This document shows positions 1 to 5,986 of a stretch of 10,468 nt of DNA, one piece after another; within the stretch, counting starts at the first letter, position 1; each line of letters opens with the position of its first letter. Source of the DNA: Candidatus Methanolliviera sp. GoM_oil (GTDB lineage: Archaea; Halobacteriota; Methanoliparia; Methanoliparales; Methanoliparaceae); assembly GCA_902158735.1 (NCBI GenBank), contig CABGHG010000050.1:1-10468 (forward strand). Direction: 5' to 3'. Below the pieces are notes generated by a model. The model had not been told where the DNA came from, ran no database searches, and worked only from the letters and a program-made list of their open reading frames with translations. A program made the translations under genes and the position numbers.

Positions 1-483
1 GCTGTTGGGTGCGATCCTAAATTGGTTACTGGAAGGGGAACGGGCATCGACGATATCTCCTTAGGAAAGAAGATAAATGCCATAAATAAGGCGATAGAGA
101 TCAATGGTCCATTTGAGGATGCAGTAGATCTGCTATCAAAACTGGGCGGCTTTGAGATTGCAGGTATAACTGGCGTGATACTCTCCGCCGCAAGCCATCG
201 CGTACCCGTCGTTATAGATGGTTTCATATCTGGCGCGTCTGCGATAATTGCCGGGGAGATAGAACCAAGATCAAAGAATTTTATCTTTGCATCCCATAGA
301 TCGGTAGAGATCGGGCATAAGGTCATCTTGGATCATCTGGGTCTCTCTCCTATATTAGATCTAAATATGAGGCTTGGAGAAGGGACGGGGGCTGCACTCG
401 CGATGAGTATCATAGAGGCGTCTTCTAAGATACTCAACGAGATGAAGACATTTGAAGAAGCGGAGATCTCTGAGAAGATATGA
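1..483 (+). CDS. cobT: Nicotinate-nucleotide-dimethylbenzimidazole phosphoribosyltransferase, C-terminal part (5' truncated by window)
   Basis: CobT transfers the phosphoribosyl group of nicotinate mononucleotide to the lower-ligand base of cobamides, giving an alpha-riboside phosphate for nucleotide-loop assembly in the cytoplasm. The frame is open from base 1, so the gene enters from the left; about 160 residues are visible, roughly the last 45% of a ~350-residue family. Family blocks appear in order: GRGTGIDD, LGGFEIAGITG, RVPVVIDGFISGASA, ASHRSVEIGHK and RLGEGTGAALAM. The Glu of LGEGTGA matches the catalytic base (Glu317 of the Salmonella enzyme). The C-terminal EMKTFEEAEI is also typical. 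The stop overlaps the start of the next gene (ATGA), which suggests translational coupling. This is the bacterial-type CobT motif set and not the divergent archaeal UPF0284 type. The family is certain; the exact base used cannot be read from the sequence. Confidence 0.95.
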   Translation, partial: AVGCDPKLVTGRGTGIDDISLGKKINAINKAIEINGPFEDAVDLLSKLGGFEIAGITGVILSAASHRVPVVIDGFISGASAIIAGEIEPRSKNFIFASHRSVEIGHKVILDHLGLSPILDLNMRLGEGTGAALAMSIIEASSKILNEMKTFEEAEISEKI

Positions 484-1523
484 AAGCAGCGGTTCTAACT
501 GGAATAGAAAATTTGGAGATCAGAGAGATAGACATGCCCTCGCTTAAAAGCGGTGAGCTATTGATAAGGATCGGGGCGTGTGCGATCTGTAAAACGGATG
601 TGAAGATGTTTTATTCTGGTCAGCGTGATCTTCGGCTACCACGCGTGCTCGGCCATGAGGTTTCAGGAACGATCATCGAAGTTGGAAATAATATTGATGA
701 ATTTGATGTGGGGGATCGGGTACAAATAGCACCTGGATCTCCATGCGGGAGTTGTTCCTTCTGTATCGGTGGCGCTTCCAATATGTGCGAGAAAATGTCG
801 ATAATGGGCTTTCACCACGATGGCGGATTCACCAAATACATGGTCGTTCCGGCTGATGCTGTTAGAAACGGTTGCGTAAATAGAATACCAAAAGACCTAC
901 CTTTTGAAGAGGCGTGCCTCGCAGAACCGATCGCCTGTTGTATCAACGGTCAAGAACGCTGTCAAATAAAACTCGGTGATCTTGTTGTGATCTTCGGAGC
1001 GGGACCGATCGGGCATATACACGCCCAATTATCCAAACTCTTTGGGGCATCGGAGATTATTTTTATCGAAAATTCGCCGGAGAGGATCGCATTCTTTAAA
1101 AAAAATGTAGATTCATGTGAAATCATCGATCCGAGAGAGGTGGATGTGATCAATGCGGTGGAGGAGATGACCGGTGGTGCTGGCGCAGATGTTGTCATTC
1201 CCGCCTGTTCTTCTCCCGAGGTTATTGTTCAAGGCATTGGGATGCTCAAAAAACGCGGAAGAATTGTGTTCTTCTCAGGTCTATCAAATGAGCATAAAAA
1301 TATCTCCATCGATCATAATCTATTGCATTACAAGGAGATTCAGGTGTGCGGAGCGTACGGGTGCACCTCTGAGCAAAATCGAAAAGCTGTAAATCTGTTA
1401 TCAAAGAGAAAAATAAATGTGAATTATTTGATCACAGAACGGATCTCTCTTGATAGGATAATTAGAGGTTTTGAACTGATGACTGCCCATAAGGCTATGA
1501 AAGTCGTCGTAACAGAATTTTAA
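480..1523 (+). CDS. Zinc-dependent medium-chain alcohol/polyol dehydrogenase (MDR superfamily)
   Basis: This 347-residue protein has the standard MDR length and layout, with a GroES-like catalytic domain followed by a Rossmann NAD(P) domain. Likely catalytic-zinc ligands are C37, H59 with E60 in the GHE motif, and E149 in the LAEP motif. The structural zinc lobe is intact: C89, C92, C95 and C103 with the usual spacing. The dinucleotide loop is GAGPIG (173-178), and the second beta strand ends in an acidic residue (E197), which in this superfamily usually favours NAD over NADP. It is closest in feel to threonine/sorbitol dehydrogenases, but the substrate cannot be assigned. The start is fixed by the 4-base ATGA overlap with cobT; a GGAG lies inside cobT about 14 bases upstream. 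Its place between cobT and a TrpD-like gene suggests a role in an anabolic pathway, possibly linked to cobamide or another nucleotide-containing cofactor; that link is inference only. Confidence 0.9.
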   Translation: MKAAVLTGIENLEIREIDMPSLKSGELLIRIGACAICKTDVKMFYSGQRDLRLPRVLGHEVSGTIIEVGNNIDEFDVGDRVQIAPGSPCGSCSFCIGGASNMCEKMSIMGFHHDGGFTKYMVVPADAVRNGCVNRIPKDLPFEEACLAEPIACCINGQERCQIKLGDLVVIFGAGPIGHIHAQLSKLFGASEIIFIENSPERIAFFKKNVDSCEIIDPREVDVINAVEEMTGGAGADVVIPACSSPEVIVQGIGMLKKRGRIVFFSGLSNEHKNISIDHNLLHYKEIQVCGAYGCTSEQNRKAVNLLSKRKINVNYLITERISLDRIIRGFELMTAHKAMKVVVTEF

Positions 1524-1532
1524 TAAAAAAAA

Positions 1533-1537
1533 GGGGG
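1533..1537 (+). promoter_or_regulatory. Ribosome binding site of the TrpD-like gene
   Basis: A GGGGG run followed by T lies 3 bases before the ATG at 1541 and 6 before the ATG at 1544. The spacing favours translation from the second ATG. The 17-base gap to the dehydrogenase leaves no room for a separate promoter, so the gene is probably read as part of the cobT operon. Confidence 0.5.
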
Positions 1538-1540
1538 TAT

Positions 1541-2650
1541 ATGATGTTTGGTAGTGAAAGTATGAGAATGTTCGGCGGCAAAATTGCCGGCATCATGCAG
1601 AAAAATAATCTCACGTGCAAAGAATCGAAGGAGATGTTCCGCCAGGTGCTATCAAATGAGCAGCCAGATTTACAATCGGGAGCATTCTTGGCGGCATTGG
1701 CATCCAAAGGGGAGACAAAAAATGAGATTATTGGGTGTTTTGAAGCTATCTATAATTTTGATACAGTCAAGGTTACGCCATCGGTAACGCCGATTGTAGA
1801 AAACTGTGGCACTGGAATGGATGAGATAAAGACGTTTAATATCAGCACCGCTGCTTCAATTGTCGCCGCGGCAAACGGTATCTACATGGCCAAGCACGGG
1901 GCAAGGGCGATCAGTTCCACGTGCGGTGCCATCGATATCTTGGAGTCGGTTGGGATCGACGTCAAATGCGATCTTGAAATTGTAAAAAAAAGCATCGAGA
2001 GGGCGGGAATCGGCATCTTCAACGGTACGAGTTTTGATGTTCACCCAAAACTTGCCAGGATTTTATCTCAAATTCGCTTCGGCACCACACTAAATATTGC
2101 CGCCTCTCTTGCAAATCCTGCATCCCCGAAATACGGTGTGAGAGGCGTCTATTCAAAAGATATGGTCGAATCTGTCGCCCGGATAATGGGTATGATTGGC
2201 TACAGACGAGCAATAGTGTTTCACGGCCTTAACAGGGATGGAAAAAGAGGCATAGACGAAATCTCCTCTATGGGCAAAACGATCGTCGCAGAACTTGCGC
2301 GAGGAGAGATCATCGTTTATACCATCACACCGGAAGACGTGGGGATAGAACGTACCGACGAAAAAGAACTCTTTCCAGCCTTAAATAGAGAAGAAGAAGT
2401 TTTACGATTCTTGAGAACATTGAGCGGAGAGGGGGGAGCAAGGTGTGATATCGTCTGCCTTAATACGGCACCCATTTTATACATGATGGAAAAAGCCAGT
2501 AATATCGAAGAAGGATTTGATATGGCAAAGGAGACCATTGAATCAGGTCGAGCGATTGCCAAGTTAAAAGAATGGGTGAGAGAACAAAATTCTGATCCTA
2601 AAAGTGGCGAAGAGAATCTGGATATTCTATTGGAACGTGCCGCTATCTGA
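1541..2650 (+). CDS. Anthranilate phosphoribosyltransferase-like protein (TrpD fold, class III phosphoribosyltransferase), atypical
   Basis: At 369 residues this matches TrpD (about 340-350) with a C-terminal tail. An N-terminal helical domain with QPDLQSGAFLAAL precedes the alpha/beta domain. The PRPP-binding loop reads CGTGMD (89-94), where TrpD has GTGGD. KHGARAISSTCGAIDILES (118-136) matches the TrpD KHGNRAVSS block, but the Asn that contacts anthranilate in characterised TrpD is Ala121 here. HPKL (168-171), R179 and NPASPKYGVRGVY follow, and the metal-binding Asp-Glu pair is kept at 239-240 within RGIDEISSMG, after a short insertion. A PRPP-using phosphoribosyltransferase is therefore well supported, but tryptophan synthesis is not: no other trp genes are near and it sits behind cobT and a dehydrogenase. 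Other options are a TrpD2-type protein or an enzyme for a different aromatic amine. Two adjacent ATGs occur; a G-rich ribosome binding site at 1533-1537 is better spaced for the second (1544), so the true start may be one codon later. Confidence 0.85.
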   Translation: MMFGSESMRMFGGKIAGIMQKNNLTCKESKEMFRQVLSNEQPDLQSGAFLAALASKGETKNEIIGCFEAIYNFDTVKVTPSVTPIVENCGTGMDEIKTFNISTAASIVAAANGIYMAKHGARAISSTCGAIDILESVGIDVKCDLEIVKKSIERAGIGIFNGTSFDVHPKLARILSQIRFGTTLNIAASLANPASPKYGVRGVYSKDMVESVARIMGMIGYRRAIVFHGLNRDGKRGIDEISSMGKTIVAELARGEIIVYTITPEDVGIERTDEKELFPALNREEEVLRFLRTLSGEGGARCDIVCLNTAPILYMMEKASNIEEGFDMAKETIESGRAIAKLKEWVREQNSDPKSGEENLDILLERAAI

Positions 2651-2663
2651 TCATTCAAAATTC

Positions 2664-3329
2664 TCAATCTTTCTTCTTCAGCAATCTGGAATAGTAATGG
2701 CTATAGAGGGCGGCAAGGGGATTGTGACCCAATAATCTATCTTTTGCCGCGAGAACCGTCGTAGGTGCCTCGCTATATTTGAAGAATAAAGAATCGTGTC
2801 CTACGCAAAGCCCAAGAACGATATTAAATTCGGTCTTCTCGTCATTCAATATTGCGGCTTGGATTACCGGATTACACATAGATTCGTGCCTCCCTGGTTT
2901 TATCTTATCTTCGTCTTTCAAGCCGATGTATTCCTTATCAAATGCGCCGCACTTGCAACAGACGGATACGACGTCAAATCCATTATTTTCCAGGATTTTT
3001 GTGAGCATCGATGTCTCTTCCTTCAACCCGATACAGAATGCAATCCCCAATCTCTTATATTCCATCTTCTCCGCAAATTCCATGATTTCCTCGACTCTGC
3101 ACTTGATTGGATGAATTACATCGGACGGTCTTAAATATCCATCCCTTTCCTGTCTTGCGGATGCCTGATAAAAATTTAATATCTCTCCTTTGTACTTCTT
3201 CATCGCTTCTTCTATTACCTCTTTCTTGTTTATCATCGGGCAAAATTTTGGTTTCTTCGCCTCTGGATCCGAATAACATGGATTCTTTGAACATTTTGCA
3301 CACGCAGGCTTGATCTCTTCTTCTCTCAT
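2664..3329 (-). CDS. DUF1847 cysteine-rich metal-binding protein
   Basis: This 221-residue soluble protein has no signal peptide or membrane segment. It opens with a cysteine cluster C10, C13, C18 and C30, the hallmark of the DUF1847 family found in anaerobic archaea and bacteria. More cysteines follow in conserved settings: C77 (PIKCRVEE), C99 (IAFCIGLKEE), C124/C125/C127 (SVCCKCG), C152 (MCNP) and C175 next to H178 (GLCVGHDS). H202 lies in the GHNP motif near the end. This pattern fits binding of an Fe-S cluster or other metals, but no biochemical role is established for the family. The start is supported by a GAGGAG site 5 bases upstream of ATG and a TATA-like box further up. The gene converges on the TrpD-like gene with 13 bases between stops and is divergent from mch, so it seems to be a single-gene unit. 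Confidence 0.85.
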   Translation of the reverse strand: MREEEIKPACAKCSKNPCYSDPEAKKPKFCPMINKKEVIEEAMKKYKGEILNFYQASARQERDGYLRPSDVIHPIKCRVEEIMEFAEKMEYKRLGIAFCIGLKEETSMLTKILENNGFDVVSVCCKCGAFDKEYIGLKDEDKIKPGRHESMCNPVIQAAILNDEKTEFNIVLGLCVGHDSLFFKYSEAPTTVLAAKDRLLGHNPLAALYSHYYSRLLKKKD

Positions 3330-3334
3330 GTCTT

Positions 3335-3364
3335 CTCCTCTCTGATCTTCTCTATATAATATTA
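3335..3364 (-). promoter_or_regulatory. Promoter and ribosome binding site of the DUF1847 gene
   Basis: On the minus strand a TATA-like stretch (TAATATTATATAG, plus-strand 3352-3364) lies about 23-35 bases before the ATG. A GAGGAG Shine-Dalgarno sequence (3335-3340) lies 5 bases before it. If this TATA box is used, the leader would be very short, so another box further upstream remains possible. Confidence 0.4.
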
Positions 3365-3458
3365 ATCTTTAGGGTACAAGATCACATCATCGGCACAACG
3401 ATTGTAAATCACGCTGAACCGCCTCTCCGTTATGATAGTATCAAGAGAGCTTGGCAAA

Positions 3459-3482
3459 ATGAACGTTCAACATTACGTTCAT
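3459..3482. promoter_or_regulatory. Inverted repeat in the divergent DUF1847/mch intergenic region
   Basis: Two perfect 8-base arms (ATGAACGT and ACGTTCAT) are separated by 8 bases. The repeat sits about 20 bases upstream of the putative mch TATA box and about 130 bases from the DUF1847 start. The symmetry and position fit an operator for a dimeric regulator, though the regulator is unknown and chance cannot be excluded. Confidence 0.35.
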
Positions 3483-3501
3483 CTGAGGCGATTTATCTTC
3501 C

Positions 3502-3553
3502 AATATAAAACAATAGGTTTTTGTAGGAAACCGTTTACAGATTTGAAGAGGAG
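3502..3553 (+). promoter_or_regulatory. mch promoter and ribosome binding site
   Basis: An AATATAAAA box (3502-3510) lies about 50 bases upstream of the mch ATG. This would place transcription start near 3530-3540 and give a leader of about 20-30 bases. GAGGAG (3548-3553) is a strong ribosome binding site 6 bases before the ATG at 3560 and fixes that start. A small inverted repeat (GGTTT and AAACC, 3516-3532) falls between the TATA box and the expected start site. Confidence 0.45.
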
Positions 3554-3559
3554 ATTTAT

Positions 3560-4492
3560 ATGATTAGCGTGAATGAAGGGGCTTTAGAGATCGTTGAAAC
3601 GATGCTCGATTGGCAAGATGAGCTAGATATAGAGGTAAATGAGCTAAAAGATGGATCTACAGTTATCGATTGTGGCGTAAATGTCAAAGGGAGCTACCAG
3701 CTTGGAACGATGTTCGTAGAGGTGTGCATGGGTGGGCTTGCCACCACAACGGTAGTGATGAACGATATAGAACGTTTAGCGTTTCCATTCATTAACGTAA
3801 CGACAGACTATCCTGCGATATCTTGTTTGGGGTCTCAAAAAGCCGCATGGACTATAAAAGTCGATGATTATTTTGCGATGGGCTCCGGTCCTGCGAGAGC
3901 GCTGGCTTTGAAACCAAAGGAGACGTATGAAAAGATAGACTACGAAGACGACTCCAAGTATGGTATAATCGTCTTGGAATCGGAGAAACTTCCGGGTGAG
4001 GATGTTATGAGCTATATAGCGAAGGCGTGCGATATAGACGTATCTGATCTGTACGCTCTAGTAGCTCCGACCAGAAGCCTCGTCGGGTCGATACAGATCT
4101 CAGGTAGGATCGTCGAGTGCGCCCTTCACAAACTCGAAGAACTCGGTTACGATGTTAAAAAAATAGAGAACGGTGCTGGGAGATCTCCAATAGCTCCGGT
4201 GAAAAAAGAGGCGATGGGGGTCACGAACGATTGTAACATCTATTACGGTTCAGTCTATCTAACGGTTAATAGCTTTGATGAGATATTCTCAAAAGTTCCC
4301 TCCAATACCTCCAGGGATTACGGAATGCCCTTCTTTAAAACCTTTAAAGAAGCAGGTTTTGACTTCTTTAAAATTGACCCTTTATTGTTCGCACCCGCAG
4401 AGATCATCGTGAATGAGAAAGAATCCGGAGAGGTCTATCACTTTGGGGAGCTGAATTCAAAGGTGATTTTGGAGTCCTTCGGCATCAAGTAA
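3560..4492 (+). CDS. mch: Methenyl-tetrahydromethanopterin cyclohydrolase
   Basis: Mch interconverts N5,N10-methenyl- and N5-formyl-tetrahydromethanopterin, a step of cytoplasmic C1 metabolism in methanogens (CO2 reduction) and in methane or alkane oxidisers (reverse direction). At 310 residues it matches the ~315-residue archaeal enzymes end to end. Recognisable blocks include TTDYPAISCLGSQKAAW (81-97), MGSGPARAL (107-115) and PTRSLVGSIQISGRIVE (170-186). R183 and E186 fall at the same numbers as the catalytic Arg and Glu described for the Archaeoglobus fulgidus enzyme. There is no truncation or insertion. It is the first gene of an apparent two-gene operon with an acyl-CoA synthetase alpha subunit 18 bases downstream. 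It is the strongest evidence that the host uses the methanopterin C1 pathway. Confidence 0.97.
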   Translation: MISVNEGALEIVETMLDWQDELDIEVNELKDGSTVIDCGVNVKGSYQLGTMFVEVCMGGLATTTVVMNDIERLAFPFINVTTDYPAISCLGSQKAAWTIKVDDYFAMGSGPARALALKPKETYEKIDYEDDSKYGIIVLESEKLPGEDVMSYIAKACDIDVSDLYALVAPTRSLVGSIQISGRIVECALHKLEELGYDVKKIENGAGRSPIAPVKKEAMGVTNDCNIYYGSVYLTVNSFDEIFSKVPSNTSRDYGMPFFKTFKEAGFDFFKIDPLLFAPAEIIVNEKESGEVYHFGELNSKVILESFGIK

Positions 4493-4510
4493 GCAGAGAG
4501 GAAACCATTA

Positions 4511-5986
4511 ATGAATACTCCAAATTTGGATCTGTTATTTAATCCAAAAAGCGTTGCGGTAATCGGTGCTTCGGCGTCTCCCGGTAAAATAGGCACGATA
4601 ACCCTTTTATGCACGATTGCAGGTGGATTTAAGGGGAAAATATACCCTATAAACCCAAATAAGGACGAAATATTAGGTTTAAAAGCTTACAACAGCGTGA
4701 AAGATGTTCCCGATAAAATTGATCTGGCGATGATCTGTGTGCCGGCTGACACGGTACTCCTTGTCATCAGAGAATGTAACGAGGTTGGGATAAAGTTTGG
4801 AGTTGTGATATCAGCCGGTTTTGGTGAACTCGGCGAAGAGGGCAGAAAAAAGCAGAAAGAGATGGTGGAAGAGGCGAGAAAAGGAGAAATGAGGCTTGTG
4901 GGTCCAAACTGTATGGGGATAGGAAGTGCCGCCCCGAAACTGTACGCGACGATGAATTTTACAATCCCGAAAGCGGGCAATGTTTCGATGGTTTCACAGA
5001 GCGCCACGATGGTAACGTTGACCACATTAATGGCTTCTGGTCAAAGTATTGGATTCAATAAATATGTCAGCAGTGGCAACGAGGCGGATCTACGTATGGA
5101 GGATTTTATCGAATATTATGCAAACGACCCTGAGACAAAAGTGATTGTAGCATATATAGAGGGTGTTAGAGAGGGGAGAAGATTTATCGATGCATCAAGA
5201 CGAGCAACGGAGAATAAGCCATTCATTGTGTTAAAAGGAGGAATAACAGGTATCGGGGCTGCTGCGGCATCATCACATACAGGCGCATTATCCGGTGAGG
5301 ATATGATTTTTGATGCTGTGTGTGCACAAACAGGTATAACACGTGTTTCAAATCACATGAAAATGATCGACTTGATAAAGGCATTTTTACTTTTGCCGCT
5401 TCCAAAGGGGAGAAAAGTCGGTATAGTGAGTGGTCAAGGTGGGTTAGGTGTACTCACGGCAGATTCTTGCGTTAAACATGGATTGGAGGTACCAAAACTA
5501 ACAAAAGAGTCCATAGGCGAATTAAATACCTTTTTACCATATTTCTGGAGCCATAGAAACCCAATAGATGTTACAGCTGGGTTCATGACGGACCTTTCAG
5601 CCTTAACGAAGTCACTCGAGGTATTATTAAAACAAGAGGACATCCACAGTGTGATTTGCCTGCCCCAAATATGGTCTCCAATGTTTGATGTAGTCAGTGC
5701 TCAGGTATCTGATGAAATGCAAGATCTTTTTAAATCGATCGCCGTCGAGATGATGAGTGGAGTAGAAGAAACGCTTATAAACGATTTTATCAAGTTAAAA
5801 AATGAATATGGTAAACCTATGATTGCCATAGGTATTTTTACTCAGAGTGGATCGAAAAGTAACAGGACACTCGAGGAGAATGGAATTCCGGTTTACGAGA
5901 CACCGGATCAGGCGGCGCGCGTATTGTCTAAGTTAATTGAATACGCGGAATATTTGAGAGAAAGATCATTAATGCCTAAATCTTAA
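4511..5986 (+). CDS. ADP-forming acyl-CoA synthetase (acetate-CoA ligase), alpha subunit
   Basis: This family converts acyl-CoA, ADP and phosphate to the free acid, CoA and ATP, and is the main archaeal route for ATP from acetyl-CoA. The 491-residue protein has the alpha-subunit layout: a CoA-binding Rossmann domain (about 5-135, with SVAVIGASASPGKIG and LVGPNCMGI), a succinyl-CoA-ligase-like domain (about 150-290), and a further ligase domain to the end. H256 in SHTGALSG matches the phosphorylated active-site His. SQSATM (162-167) replaces the usual SQSGA, a small divergence. The ATP-grasp beta subunit, needed to complete the reaction, is not fused and not in this window. The gene follows mch by 18 bases with GAGAGG (4496-4501) before its ATG, so the two are probably cotranscribed. 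Acyl specificity (acetyl or longer) cannot be told. Its 3' end overlaps the convergent pelota gene by 18 bases. Confidence 0.9.
   Translation: MNTPNLDLLFNPKSVAVIGASASPGKIGTITLLCTIAGGFKGKIYPINPNKDEILGLKAYNSVKDVPDKIDLAMICVPADTVLLVIRECNEVGIKFGVVISAGFGELGEEGRKKQKEMVEEARKGEMRLVGPNCMGIGSAAPKLYATMNFTIPKAGNVSMVSQSATMVTLTTLMASGQSIGFNKYVSSGNEADLRMEDFIEYYANDPETKVIVAYIEGVREGRRFIDASRRATENKPFIVLKGGITGIGAAAASSHTGALSGEDMIFDAVCAQTGITRVSNHMKMIDLIKAFLLLPLPKGRKVGIVSGQGGLGVLTADSCVKHGLEVPKLTKESIGELNTFLPYFWSHRNPIDVTAGFMTDLSALTKSLEVLLKQEDIHSVICLPQIWSPMFDVVSAQVSDEMQDLFKSIAVEMMSGVEETLINDFIKLKNEYGKPMIAIGIFTQSGSKSNRTLEENGIPVYETPDQAARVLSKLIEYAEYLRERSLMPKS

Noticed and set aside
2779..3134. Two plus-strand open frames of about 110 codons
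   Set aside because: Both are shadows of the DUF1847 gene on the minus strand, which has the conserved cysteines, a ribosome binding site and a promoter.
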